A DNA stretch of 53,008 nucleotides. It comes from Rhodococcus maanshanensis NBRC 100610. GTDB lineage: Bacteria; Actinomycetota; Actinomycetes; Mycobacteriales; Mycobacteriaceae. Positions 39,251 through 47,386 of this stretch are shown here, in pieces. Positions within the stretch are counted from its first letter, which is position 1, and every line of letters begins with the position of its first letter. The notes below the pieces were generated by a model. That model was not told the DNA's origin and did not search any database. It saw only the letters and a program-made list of their open reading frames with translations. The stretch spans positions 1-53,008 of the forward strand of contig NZ_BCXA01000052.1 in the NCBI RefSeq assembly GCF_001894865.1. The letters are read 5' to 3'. Made by a program: the position numbers and the translations under genes.

Positions 39251-40231
39251 CTACTCGCCGTGACGCAGGTCCGCCTCGATGAGGATCTCGCGCGAGCGCT
39301 GTGCGTCCCTGCCCATCTGCTCGACGAGATCGTCGACCGACTCGAACTTCTCCATACCGCGCAGTCGCTCGACGAAGTCGACCGCCACGTGCTGGCCGTA
39401 GAGATCGGCCTCACCGTCGAGCACGAACGCCTCGACCGTGCGGGTGCGGCCGGAGAACGTCGGGTTGGTGCCCACCGACACCGCCGCCTGGTGCCGCTCG
39501 CCCGGGACGACCGTTCCGGTCAGCGGGCCTGCGCCGAGGACGGTGAACCACGCCGCGTACACGCCGTCCGCGGGAATGGCCGAGTACATCGGCGGCGCGA
39601 TGTTCGCCGTCGGAAAGCCGAGCTTGCGGCCGCGCCCGTCACCGTGCACCACCACGCCCTCGACCCGGTGCGGCCGACCCAACGCCTCGGAGGCGGCCGC
39701 GACGTCGCCCGCGTCCACGCAGGACCGGATGTACGTCGACGAGAAGGTCACCGCGTGTTCGGCCAGCAGGCTGACCCCGTCGACCGCGAAGCCGAACCGC
39801 TCGCCGGTCTTGCGCAGCAGGTCCACATTGCCCGCCGCCTTGCGCCCGAAGGTGAAGTTCTCGCCGACCACCACCTCCGCGACGTGCAGCCGCTCCACGA
39901 GGATTTCGTGGACGTAGCGCTCGGGGGTCAGCTTCATGAACTCCGGGGTGAACGGCATCACGCAGAAGACGTCGATGCCGAGTTCCTCGGCCAGTTCCGC
40001 CCTGCGAGCGAGCGTCGTCAGCTGCGCTGGGTGACTGCCCGCACGCACAACTTCGGCCGGATGCGGATCGAAAGTCATGAGCACACTTGCGATTCCACGC
40101 TCACTGGCCGCCTTGACCGCCCTGCTGATCAGTTGCGCGTGCCCACGGTGCACGCCATCGAAAACGCCGATCGTGAGCACGCAACGACCCCAGTCGGCAG
40201 GCACTTCGTCGAGACCACGCCATCTCTGCAC
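39251..40231 (-). CDS. ribF: Bifunctional riboflavin kinase/FAD synthetase RibF
   Basis: This 326-residue enzyme converts riboflavin to FMN and then FAD. The N-terminal adenylyltransferase domain shows GVFDGVHRGHAQLI near residue 22, DPHPAEVV near 55, the GENFTFG block near 118 and STYIR near 166. The C-terminal kinase domain shows GRGRKLGFPTANIAP near 195 and GVYAAWF near 217. I chose GTG 40231 (MQRWRGLDEVPADWG), as in mycobacterial RibF; the frame continues upstream without homology. A TetR gene lies 43 bases upstream on the same strand. ribF-rpsO-pnp clustering is conserved. Confidence 0.95.
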   Translation of the reverse strand: MQRWRGLDEVPADWGRCVLTIGVFDGVHRGHAQLISRAVKAASERGIASVLMTFDPHPAEVVRAGSHPAQLTTLARRAELAEELGIDVFCVMPFTPEFMKLTPERYVHEILVERLHVAEVVVGENFTFGRKAAGNVDLLRKTGERFGFAVDGVSLLAEHAVTFSSTYIRSCVDAGDVAAASEALGRPHRVEGVVVHGDGRGRKLGFPTANIAPPMYSAIPADGVYAAWFTVLGAGPLTGTVVPGERHQAAVSVGTNPTFSGRTRTVEAFVLDGEADLYGQHVAVDFVERLRGMEKFESVDDLVEQMGRDAQRSREILIEADLRHGE

Positions 40232-40274
40232 GAGAGGCAGCCTACGGCCCCCGCCCGAGTGCGTCATCTCCGGC

Positions 40275-40994
40275 TCAGGACTCGACGGCCTTCGCGGCGA
40301 TCGCGTTCGCGACCTCGGCGAGTCCGGCGGCGATCGCGTCGGTGTCCCGGTCCACCAACCAGCGCAGCACCAGACCGTCGACGATGGACAGGTTGCGGTG
40401 CGCGATCGCCTCGACCGGCTCCGTCCACACCATCCCGGTGCGGACCGCACTCTCGTCGAGGAACGCGGTGACCTCCCGGTCCATGATCCGGTACTGCTCG
40501 CCGACCACGTCCCCAGCATCCGGCGACCCGGCCTCCCGCAGGCGCAGGGCGTGCGTGGCGATCTCGTAGGTCAGCAACCTGCGGTTCGGGTTGGCCTCGA
40601 CGATCGACCACATGGCATTCAGCCCGATCCGGACCAACTCGTGCAGGCCCGCCCGTCCCGGCGCCTGCGGTGCGTCACCCACCGCGGCGAGCATCATCTG
40701 CGAGGCCGTGCTCAGCTCGAGCACCAATCGCTCGGCCATCTCCGTCAGGAGTGCTTCCTTGCTCGCGAAGCAGTAGTGCACCATGCCGAGCGAGATTCCT
40801 GCCTCCCGCGCGATCGCCCGCACCGTGACCGCGCCGATCCCGCCGCGCTCGGCGATGTCGAGCGCGCACTCGATGAGTTGGCGCCTGCGCTCGTCGGCGG
40901 TCAGCCGAGTGGTCGAGACCGGGGCCGAACCCGCGGGGCCACCCGAGGGCGCCGACCGAACCGTCACCGCGTCGGTCATCATCGTGGAGATCAT
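40275..40994 (-). CDS. TetR family transcriptional regulator
   Basis: This 239-residue regulator has a clear N-terminal TetR helix-turn-helix: RRRQLIECALDIAERGGIGAVTVRAIAREAGISLGMVHYCFASKEALLTEM at residues 36-86. The first 30 residues are a disordered Ala/Pro extension. The C-terminal ligand domain, including SIVDGLVLRWLVDRDTDAIAAGL near 207, resembles the BetI-like TetR_C groups, but the ligand is unknown. It is divergent from sirR and upstream of ribF. Direct repeats 52 bases above its start may be its own operator. No target beyond the neighbouring genes can be suggested. Confidence 0.87.
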   Translation of the reverse strand: MISTMMTDAVTVRSAPSGGPAGSAPVSTTRLTADERRRQLIECALDIAERGGIGAVTVRAIAREAGISLGMVHYCFASKEALLTEMAERLVLELSTASQMMLAAVGDAPQAPGRAGLHELVRIGLNAMWSIVEANPNRRLLTYEIATHALRLREAGSPDAGDVVGEQYRIMDREVTAFLDESAVRTGMVWTEPVEAIAHRNLSIVDGLVLRWLVDRDTDAIAAGLAEVANAIAAKAVES

Positions 40995-41045
40995 CGCTCA
41001 TTGATACCAGTGCAGACGCGCACTGCCGAGGTGGCGAAGACACGT

Positions 41046-41065
41046 TAGGGGTCGAATAGGGGTCG
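41046..41065. promoter_or_regulatory. Direct repeat in the tetR/sirR gap
   Basis: TAGGGGTCG occurs at 41046-41054 and 41057-41065, an exact 11-bp period, 52 bases upstream of tetR. It could be an operator for the TetR protein or another regulator; TetR sites are usually palindromes, which this is not. Confidence 0.35.
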
Positions 41066-41073
41066 GCCCGTGT

Positions 41074-41121
41074 CCCCACCCCCTATCCCCCGCGAATCCC
41101 CCCTGTCCGGTCCCCCGCCCC
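41074..41121 (-). other. G-quadruplex-forming tract
   Basis: The minus strand carries six G-runs of 4, 5, 6, 5, 5 and 4 (from 41121 down to 41074) with loops of 1, 8, 6, 3 and 1 bases. The last four runs satisfy the canonical rule of four runs of at least three G with loops of 1-7. It lies in the divergent tetR/sirR promoter region. Confidence 0.55.
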
Positions 41122-41169
41122 GGCACCGAGAGTGTCGGTTACGCCCACACGCGTGCATTGCCTAAGCTC

Positions 41170-41895
41170 ATGATCGTGGCCGAGAGCAAGAGTGGACCGA
41201 GCGAGACCGGGAGTGCGGCGGCGCCGGAATCCCTGACCACCGTCGCGCAGGACTACCTCAAGGTGATCTGGACGGCCGGCGAATGGTCCGGCGAGCACGT
41301 CTCGACGAAGATGCTCTCCGAGAGGATCGGCGTGTCGGCCTCCACCGTGTCCGAGGCAATCCGCAAGCTCGCGGGCCAGGGGCTTGTCGACCACGCCCGC
41401 TACGGCTCGATCGCGCTGACCGACCGGGGCCGGGCCGCCGCGATCGGCATGGTGCGCAGGCATCGGCTGATCGAGACCTTCCTGGTCAACGAGCTCGGCT
41501 ACGGCTGGGACGAGGTGCACGACGAGGCCGAGGTCCTCGAGCACGCGGTCTCGGAGCTGATGATCGCCCGGATCGACGCCAAGCTGGGCCATCCTGAGCG
41601 GGACCCGCACGGCGACCCGATCCCGACCGCCGACGGCGCGATCCCGACCCCGCCCGCCCGCCAGCTCAGCGATTTCGCGGACGGCGAGAGCGGCCGGGTG
41701 GCGCGGATCTCCGATTCCGACCCGGCGATGCTGCGGTACTTCGACACGGTGGGGATCGCCCTCGACCTGACCATCACGGTGGTCGAACGCCGCGACTTCG
41801 CCGGCACCGTGTCGGTCCGGCTCGGAGACGACGTCGACGACACCGTCGACCTGGGCAATCCGGCCGCCGAGGCGATCTGGCTCGTCGAGGGCTGA
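41170..41895 (+). CDS. sirR: DtxR/MntR-family metal-dependent regulator (SirR-like)
   Basis: This 241-residue protein matches mycobacterial Rv2788. The N-terminal winged helix is VSTKMLSERIGVSASTVSEAIRKLAGQGLVDH near residue 43. The metal-binding and dimerisation domain has RRHRLIETFLVNELGYGWDEVHDEAEVLEHAVSELM near 97-132, with the usual E, H and C/D-type ligands. A C-terminal SH3-like FeoA domain covers about 175-240. It is expected to repress metal uptake genes when Mn2+ or Fe2+ is bound. TAAGCT just upstream could be a -10, giving a leaderless message from ATG 41170 or GTG 41176. Confidence 0.9.
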   Translation: MIVAESKSGPSETGSAAAPESLTTVAQDYLKVIWTAGEWSGEHVSTKMLSERIGVSASTVSEAIRKLAGQGLVDHARYGSIALTDRGRAAAIGMVRRHRLIETFLVNELGYGWDEVHDEAEVLEHAVSELMIARIDAKLGHPERDPHGDPIPTADGAIPTPPARQLSDFADGESGRVARISDSDPAMLRYFDTVGIALDLTITVVERRDFAGTVSVRLGDDVDDTVDLGNPAAEAIWLVEG

Positions 41896-41900
41896 CCGGG

Positions 41901-42323
41901 ATGCGGCAGGTGATTTCCCGAGCCGGGTCGCGTCGGCGCCTGTCTCCGCAGCGCCGGAGCGTGCTGCTCGGAGGCGTGCTGACCGCGGTCATCGGGCTGA
42001 TCATCGGGATCATCGCGGCCTGGCCGCTCGCGGAGCCGACCGTGGTCGCCGAAGGTCCCGCGCTCGCCCATGCCATGCCTGCCACCGCAGCTCATCAGGA
42101 AATCGCAGGCGAGTCGCCCTCCTGCCGTAAGGATCCGGCCGCACCGGCCGCGCCGTTGCAGGCCGGCATTCCGCATCGCGAGGACCTGCGGGTGCCGCTC
42201 CCCGGCTACGAGGTGCCGACGGCGGTGACGCTCGGGCGCTCGACTCACGCGGACTTCGAGCCGGTCGACACGACCGGTCCCCCATCACCGGCCCTGGCTC
42301 TGACCACAGTCCTGCGAATTTAG
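41901..42323 (+). CDS. Exported or membrane-anchored small protein, unknown
   Basis: This 140-residue protein starts five bases after the sirR stop. A basic N-terminus (SRRRLSPQRR) precedes one hydrophobic segment, about residues 21-42 (VLLGGVLTAVIGLIIGIIAAWPL), that could be an anchor or uncleaved signal. The outer part of about 95 residues is Pro/Ala-rich with a few histidines (HAM, AHQE, PHRED, STHAD) and a single cysteine in SPSCRKD. I do not recognise a family. Placement between a metal-sensing regulator and a dsbA-ccdA pair suggests a metal- or thiol-related envelope role, but that is inference. Confidence 0.65.
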   Translation: MRQVISRAGSRRRLSPQRRSVLLGGVLTAVIGLIIGIIAAWPLAEPTVVAEGPALAHAMPATAAHQEIAGESPSCRKDPAAPAAPLQAGIPHREDLRVPLPGYEVPTAVTLGRSTHADFEPVDTTGPPSPALALTTVLRI

Positions 42324-42332
42324 ACGACCGAC

Positions 42333-42374
42333 CCCGGCCTCGACATCACCCCGACGGGTGGTGCTCGAGCCGGG
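42333..42374 (+). terminator. Imperfect hairpin before dsbA
   Basis: CCCGGCCTCGA-CATCACCC pairs imperfectly with GGGTGGTG-CTCGAG-CCGGG around a CGAC loop, starting 10 bases after the preceding stop. It is a probable terminator or attenuator; no T-run follows. Confidence 0.45.
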
Positions 42375-42443
42375 CTTCGTCATGTCGTCCATTCGTTAGT
42401 TCGCGCGCCCGGTGAGTCGGCGCGCGCAGTCAGGAGCCATCCC

Positions 42444-43190
42444 ATGAAGTCGCTTCCCACCAGTTCCCCCGCCCGCAAGATCGCTGCGGGGCTGGCCGTC
42501 CTCGCAGCGGTCGTACTGCTCGTCCTGGCGATCTCCCAGTTCGACAGCGATACGAGCGCCGGGTCCGAGCAGGCCAAGGCCGCTGCCACGCAGTCCGGCG
42601 ACAGCGAGATGTACCGACAACTGGCCGCACTCGCGCGCCGCGATGCCGCCGACCCGCTGGCGCGGGGCTCGGCGACCGCGCCGGTGGTCATGATCGAATA
42701 CTCCGATTTCCAGTGCCCGTTCTGCCGCCAGTTCGCGCAGAACACCGAGCCGACACTGGTCGAGAAGTACGTCGCCAGCGGCCAACTGCGGATCGAGTGG
42801 CGCAACCTCGCCCTCTTCGGCGATGAATCCGAACTCGCGGCGCGCGCCGGCTGGGCCGCCGGACAGCAGGGCAAGTTCCCGGAGCTGCACTCGATCATGT
42901 TCGAGCACTCGCCCGCCAAGAAGAACACCGGCGTCTACACCGCCGATCGACTGACCGAATGGGCCGCGCAGGCCGGCGTCGCCGACCTCACCAGATTCCG
43001 CGCCGACCTGGATTCCGCCGCCGCGCACGCCGCCGTGAAAGCCGATGTCGACGAGGCGATCGGCATCGGGATCAATTCCACACCGGCCTTCCTGATCAAC
43101 GGCAGGCCGATCCTCGGCGCGCGGCCGATCGAGCAGATGATCGCCGTCATCGAGGCCCGTCTGCAGGACGGCACCGAGGCGGGTCGGTAG
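42444..43190 (+). CDS. DsbA-family thiol oxidoreductase, membrane-anchored
   Basis: This 248-residue protein has a signal-anchor at residues 12-32. A thioredoxin-like DsbA domain follows: SDFQCPFCRQF places the redox pair at C91-C94, and GIGINSTPAFLINGRPI near 205 supplies the cis-proline. It is expected to form or shuffle disulfides in exported proteins. Its TAG stop overlaps the next gene's GTG as TAGTG, so it is coupled to a CcdA-like protein that probably sets its redox state. The hairpin upstream may separate it from the sirR transcript. Confidence 0.9.
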   Translation: MKSLPTSSPARKIAAGLAVLAAVVLLVLAISQFDSDTSAGSEQAKAAATQSGDSEMYRQLAALARRDAADPLARGSATAPVVMIEYSDFQCPFCRQFAQNTEPTLVEKYVASGQLRIEWRNLALFGDESELAARAGWAAGQQGKFPELHSIMFEHSPAKKNTGVYTADRLTEWAAQAGVADLTRFRADLDSAAAHAAVKADVDEAIGIGINSTPAFLINGRPILGARPIEQMIAVIEARLQDGTEAGR

Positions 43191-44041
43191 TGAGCTTCGG
43201 AATCGGTTACGGCGCAGCGTTCTTCGGTGGACTGCTCGCCCTCCTCAGCCCGTGCAGCGCGTTGCTGCTGCCCAGCTTCTTCGCCTACTCCTTCACCTCC
43301 ACCGGCAAACTGCTCACCCGTACCGGCACGTTCTACCTGGGCCTGTGCACGACGCTCGTGCCGCTGGGCGCGGCCGGTTCCCTCATGGGAGGGGTGCTGA
43401 CCCGGCACCGCGAAACGGTGATCACCATCGGCGGCCTGACCATCATCGCGCTCGGCATCATGCAGATCCTCGGCCGCGGCTTCTCATCCGAGTTCGCCCA
43501 GCGCAAGATGGCGCAGCACGGCCGTTCCGACAGGGGCGGCGCCGTCTACCTGCTCGGCATGGTCTACGGCCTGTCCGGATTCTGTGTCGGACCCATTCTG
43601 GGCTCGATCCTCACCGTGGCAGCGCTGAGTTCCTCCCCCCTTCACGGCGGTTCGCTGCTCGCCGTCTACGCACTCGGCATGGCCATGCCGCTGTTCCTTA
43701 TGGCGATCCTCTGGGACCGTTTCGACCTGGGTCACCGCCGCTGGCTGCGCGGTCGCGCCATGACGATCGGCCGCTTCCACGTCCACACGACGACGCTGAT
43801 CTCCGGCCTCTTCTTCATTGCCGTCGGCGTCCTGTTCCTCTTCTCGGACGGCACCTCCGCCCTGGCGGGAACCATCGGAGCCGATACCGGTTTCGCGCTC
43901 GAGTCCCAGGTCATGCGGTGGGGCGATGCCGTTCCCACGACCGTCGTGCTGCTCCTGCTCGGCGTGGCGGCACTGCTCGTGCTGGCCTGGCGGCTACTGC
44001 GGCCGAGAGTGCGGGTCGAGGACTCGCCCGACGAGGGCTAG
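43190..44041 (+). CDS. CcdA/DsbD-type membrane electron-transfer protein
   Basis: This 283-residue membrane protein starts at GTG 43190, overlapping the dsbA stop. The two redox cysteines of the family are present: LLSPCSALLLPSF near residue 19 and LSGFCVGPILGS near 128, each followed by proline or glycine-proline. About eight hydrophobic segments are visible, two more than the six of minimal CcdA. It should pass reducing equivalents from cytoplasmic thioredoxin to outer thiol proteins, most likely its neighbour. It is not part of a cytochrome c maturation cluster here. Confidence 0.88.
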   Translation: MSFGIGYGAAFFGGLLALLSPCSALLLPSFFAYSFTSTGKLLTRTGTFYLGLCTTLVPLGAAGSLMGGVLTRHRETVITIGGLTIIALGIMQILGRGFSSEFAQRKMAQHGRSDRGGAVYLLGMVYGLSGFCVGPILGSILTVAALSSSPLHGGSLLAVYALGMAMPLFLMAILWDRFDLGHRRWLRGRAMTIGRFHVHTTTLISGLFFIAVGVLFLFSDGTSALAGTIGADTGFALESQVMRWGDAVPTTVVLLLLGVAALLVLAWRLLRPRVRVEDSPDEG

Positions 44042-44078
44042 GGACAGCGCAGCGCCGGGACCTCGCCGCTCGCGGGGG

Positions 44079-44097
44079 GAGCGCCGCGCGGGCGCTC
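44079..44097 (+). terminator. Hairpin after ccdA-like gene
   Basis: GAGCGCC and GGCGCTC form a 7-bp stem around GCGCG, 38 bases after the preceding stop, in the 129-bp gap before the next gene. It is a moderate terminator candidate. Confidence 0.45.
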
Positions 44098-44170
44098 GTG
44101 GCGGGCTCGCGGTCTCGATCAGGTTGCCCCTCCGGGTGGGACAATCAGGCTCTCACCAAGGAGATTCGAG

Positions 44171-44872
44171 ATGCCAAATCACCTGGTTCTGAGGATTGGT
44201 GGAGTGGCCGCAATCGTCGGCGGCATCCTGATCGTGGGAGGCGTCGCACTGCATCCCCGCGAACGGGGACAGTTGCACGATGCGGAGCATCTGCTCGAGG
44301 TGGTCGCCGGCTCCGGCCGATGGGTGGGGCTGCATGTGGTGATCCTCATCGGGATCGCCCTGCTGCTGGGAGCGTTCTACGGCCTGACCCACTCGGTGAC
44401 CGGCGAGCGGGGCATTGCCTGGGCCCGCCTCGCCTGGTCGTTCGCCATCGTCGGCGTCGGGCTGGGCCTTCTGCTCATGCTGATCGAGTCGGTTGCCCTT
44501 CCCGCGCTGGCCGAGACGTGGTCGGGCGCTGACCCGGAGCAGCGGGACCTTGCAGCGTCGGCGGGCAGCGTCGGCTACGAGCTCGCGATGACGCTGGCGG
44601 CTGGAAGCGCGGTAGTGCTCTGTGGCGCCACACCGCTTCTCTATGGCGTCGCCATCATCGCGGGGGCCGGCTACCCGTCCTGGCTCGGTTGGCTCGGGGT
44701 GATGGTCGGTTCCATCAGCAGCATCGTCGGCATGACCCAGATGGTCACCGGGGACACGACGCTGACCGGCATGATCCTGTTCCCGATGGGGCTTCTCGTC
44801 GTGGCGGTGTGGTCCATCTGGCTGGGCGCGCTCATGTTGCGGAAAGCGACTCCCGCTGGGTCACTGCCTTAG
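44171..44872 (+). CDS. Six-segment membrane protein, unknown
   Basis: This 233-residue protein starts at ATG 44171, seven bases after AAGGAG. Six hydrophobic segments are visible, including GGVAAIVGGILIVGGVAL near residue 10, VGLHVVILIGIALLLGAF near 52 and GMILFPMGLLVVAVWSIWLGALML near 197. A conserved-looking HPRERGQLHDAEHLLEVV loop follows the first segment. No transport or enzyme motif is recognised; it resembles uncharacterised DUF-type membrane proteins of actinobacteria. It overlaps the convergent truB by 12 bases. Confidence 0.7.
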   Translation: MPNHLVLRIGGVAAIVGGILIVGGVALHPRERGQLHDAEHLLEVVAGSGRWVGLHVVILIGIALLLGAFYGLTHSVTGERGIAWARLAWSFAIVGVGLGLLLMLIESVALPALAETWSGADPEQRDLAASAGSVGYELAMTLAAGSAVVLCGATPLLYGVAIIAGAGYPSWLGWLGVMVGSISSIVGMTQMVTGDTTLTGMILFPMGLLVVAVWSIWLGALMLRKATPAGSLP

Positions 44873-45778
44873 GGTCGCCGGGCGGACCACCATCACCGAG
44901 CTAGCCCGCCTGCCGCGTTCCTGCAGCAGCGCGATCGTGTGCCCGCTGGGGTCGATGGCCGCGTAGGTGCCGGGGATCCCGACCGGCTCCAGCCACCGTC
45001 CCTGACTGATCGACTCGGCCTGGTCGGCGTCGATCTGCCGGTGTGCGAACGCGGTCTGGGCGGCCTGATCGATATCGAGGCTGACCGCCGGATCCTCGGC
45101 GAGCGCCTCGAGGGTGCGCGCGTGCTCCAGGGTGAACGGTCCGACCCGGGTGCGCCGCAGGACGGTCAGGTGTCCCCCGACGCCCAGTGCGGCGCCCAGA
45201 TCGCGGGCCAGCGCCCGGACGTAGGTTCCGGACGAGCACTCGACCTCAACGTCGAGATCGACGAATCGGCCCTCGCGCCTGGTCTCGGTCAGCTCGAACC
45301 GGTCAACCGTGACGGGCCTCGCCTTGAGTTCGAACTCCTCACCCGCGCGAATCAGCTTGTGGGCCCGCTGGCCGTCCACCTTGATCGCGCTGACGCTGGC
45401 GGGGACCTGCGAGATGTCGCCCGTCAGCGTGGCCATCACCGCCGCGATATCGGCGTCGGTGACGGCGGAGGCATCGGCCTCCGAGACCAGCTCACCCTCG
45501 GCGTCGTCGGTGGTCATCGCCTGACCCAGCCGGATCGTCGCCGTGTACGCCTTGGTGGTCAGGGCCAGCAGCCCGAGCATCTTGGTGGCCCGCTCGACAC
45601 CGAGCACCAGCACGCCGGTCGCCATCGGATCGAGGGTGCCCGCGTGTCCGACCTTGCGCGTGTTCAAGATCTTGCGACACCGGGCCACGACGTCGTGACT
45701 GGTCATCCCCGCGTCCTTGTCGACGATCAGCAGCCCGGCGCCAACGAGGCCGGAGGACGGTTTGCGGTGAGAAGACAC
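44861..45778 (-). CDS. truB: tRNA pseudouridine(55) synthase TruB
   Basis: This 305-residue enzyme makes pseudouridine 55 in the T-loop of tRNAs. The catalytic block is RKVGHAGTLDPMATGVLVLG with the nucleophile D50. KAYTATIRLGQAMTTDDAEG near residue 75 and CSSGTYVRALARDLG near 182 are the other family motifs. A C-terminal domain follows, normal for actinobacterial TruB. The start is GTG 45778 with a weak ribosome site. Its stop overlaps the convergent membrane-protein gene by 12 bases. pptT lies 11 bases upstream on the same strand. Confidence 0.95.
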   Translation of the reverse strand: MSSHRKPSSGLVGAGLLIVDKDAGMTSHDVVARCRKILNTRKVGHAGTLDPMATGVLVLGVERATKMLGLLALTTKAYTATIRLGQAMTTDDAEGELVSEADASAVTDADIAAVMATLTGDISQVPASVSAIKVDGQRAHKLIRAGEEFELKARPVTVDRFELTETRREGRFVDLDVEVECSSGTYVRALARDLGAALGVGGHLTVLRRTRVGPFTLEHARTLEALAEDPAVSLDIDQAAQTAFAHRQIDADQAESISQGRWLEPVGIPGTYAAIDPSGHTIALLQERGRRASSVMVVRPATLRQ

Positions 45779-45789
45779 GGGTTTCGAGA

Positions 45790-46458
45790 CTACTGGACGG
45801 TGATCGCGGTGATCACCAGGCCGTCGGCGACCATCCAGCGGCCGTCGAACGAGGACAGCGGCGGGCCCGACAGCGCCTCCCCCGGCACCAGCAGCTTCGA
45901 GTGGAAGGTGCCTTCCGCCGTGCCGGCCGCGGCCTCCGACAGGGTGAAGGTGATGTGCGCCTCCTCGAACCCGAGCCAGCGGTTCGTCAGCGGGAACCAG
46001 GCCTTGTAGGTGGCCTCCTTGGCACAGAACAAGATCCGGTCCCAGTGCACGGCGCCCGCCGCGGACGCCGCGATCGCGGTGCGCTCCTCCGGCAGGCTGA
46101 CCGCGTCGAGGACACCGTCCGGCAACGGACCGTGCGGCTCGGCGTCGATGCCGACGGACCGCACCTGCATCGAGTAGCCCAGGACCGCGCCGCGGTAGCC
46201 GTCGCAGTGTGTCAGGCTGCCGACGACCCCGCGCGGGAACAGCGGGACGCCCCGCTCGCCCCTGAGGATCGGCGCCGGGTCCATGCCGAGCTTGCCGAGG
46301 GCGATCCGCGCGCAGTGCCGCGCACTGGTGAACTCGCGGCGACGCTTCTCGACCGCCCGTGCGATCAGCGACTCCTCCTGCGGGTGCGCCGCGAGACCCG
46401 GCGGATCCTCGAACAGCTCGGCGAACGCGACGCCGGTGGGCAGAATCTTTTCGATCAC
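45790..46458 (-). CDS. pptT: 4'-Phosphopantetheinyl transferase PptT
   Basis: This 222-residue Sfp-type enzyme activates carrier proteins of fatty-acid, mycolate, siderophore and polyketide synthases. The magnesium site is VGIDAEPH near residue 107, and WDRILFCAKEATYKAWFPLTNRWLGFEEAHI near 141 is the second family block. KRRREFTSARHCARIAL near 38 and the GSLTHCDGYRGAVLG block near 84 match PptT of M. tuberculosis. The GTG start at 46458 overlaps the pptH stop in GTGA. truB follows 11 bases later. Confidence 0.95.
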   Translation of the reverse strand: MIEKILPTGVAFAELFEDPPGLAAHPQEESLIARAVEKRRREFTSARHCARIALGKLGMDPAPILRGERGVPLFPRGVVGSLTHCDGYRGAVLGYSMQVRSVGIDAEPHGPLPDGVLDAVSLPEERTAIAASAAGAVHWDRILFCAKEATYKAWFPLTNRWLGFEEAHITFTLSEAAAGTAEGTFHSKLLVPGEALSGPPLSSFDGRWMVADGLVITAITVQ

Positions 46459-47381
46459 GCGCGCCCCGCCCTCATCGCATCGAACTCGGCTTCCTGTTCC
46501 GGGGTGACCTTGAAATGGCCGCCCCACTTGTTCAGCGCGCCCGGCGGGTACTCCGGCACCGGCAGGATCTGGCGCAGCAGCCGCTCGGGCATCCCACGTC
46601 GCTGCCACTCACGCGGGTAGCCGAGCGAGACCTCCTCGAAGCGGACGCCGTCGTAGTAGGTGGTGCGCGGGATGTGCAGGTGGCCGTACACGCTGCAGAT
46701 GGCGTTGTAGCGGGTGTGCCAGTCGGCCGTCAGCTCGGTGCCGCACCACAGCGAGAACTCCGGATAGAACAGGACCGAGGTGGGCTCGCGGACCAGCGGG
46801 AAGTGATTGATCAGCACCGTCGGAATGGTGGGATCCAGCGCGTCGAGCCGGGCCCGTGTCGCCTCCACCCGGGCGTGACACCACGCCTCCCTTGTGCTGT
46901 ACGGCTCGCACGAGAGCAGGAACTCGTCGGTGGCGACCACGTTCTTGTCCCTGGCGATCTGCAAGGCGTGCGCCTTGGAGATCGATCCAGGCGGCCGGAA
47001 CGTGTAGTCGTAGAGCAGGAACATCGGTACCAGCGTGGCCGGGCCGCCCTCGCCCTCCCAGACGAGGTAGGGATCCTCGGGGGTGGTCACGTCGAGTTCG
47101 CGGCACATGGCGACCAGGTAGTCGTACCGGGCCGCGCCGTGGATCTGGACGGGATCCTTCGCCGTGGTCCACAGTTCGTGGTTGCCCGGCACCCAGATCA
47201 CCTTCTCGAACCGGCCGCGGAGCAGTTTCAGTGCCCAGGCGATGTCATCGGTCTTCTCCGAGACGTCTCCCGCCAGGATCAGCCAGTCCTCCGGCGAATC
47301 CGGGTACAGCTCCTCGGTGATCGGACGATTTCCGCGATGCCCGACATGGGTGTCGCTCACCGCCCACAGCTTGCGTGTCAC
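46455..47381 (-). CDS. pptH: Metallophosphoesterase, PptH-like (phosphopantetheinyl hydrolase)
   Basis: This 308-residue calcineurin-type phosphoesterase has all metal motifs: SDTHVGH near residue 9, LAGDVSEK near 37, PGNHELW near 65, INHFPL near 193 and GHLH near 231. In M. tuberculosis the protein encoded beside pptT (Rv2795c) removes phosphopantetheine from carrier proteins and opposes PptT; the GTGA overlap here keeps the same coupling. I chose GTG 47381 (MTRKLWAVSDTHVGH), eight bases after GGAAGG. The call by position is strong; enzymatic proof exists only for the mycobacterial protein. Confidence 0.88.
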   Translation of the reverse strand: MTRKLWAVSDTHVGHRGNRPITEELYPDSPEDWLILAGDVSEKTDDIAWALKLLRGRFEKVIWVPGNHELWTTAKDPVQIHGAARYDYLVAMCRELDVTTPEDPYLVWEGEGGPATLVPMFLLYDYTFRPPGSISKAHALQIARDKNVVATDEFLLSCEPYSTREAWCHARVEATRARLDALDPTIPTVLINHFPLVREPTSVLFYPEFSLWCGTELTADWHTRYNAICSVYGHLHIPRTTYYDGVRFEEVSLGYPREWQRRGMPERLLRQILPVPEYPPGALNKWGGHFKVTPEQEAEFDAMRAGRA

Positions 47382-47386
47382 GTGCA

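Noticed and set aside
41150-41170. DtxR/MntR box overlapping the sirR start
   Set aside because: Only a GCCTAAG half-site is visible; the palindromic partner is missing.
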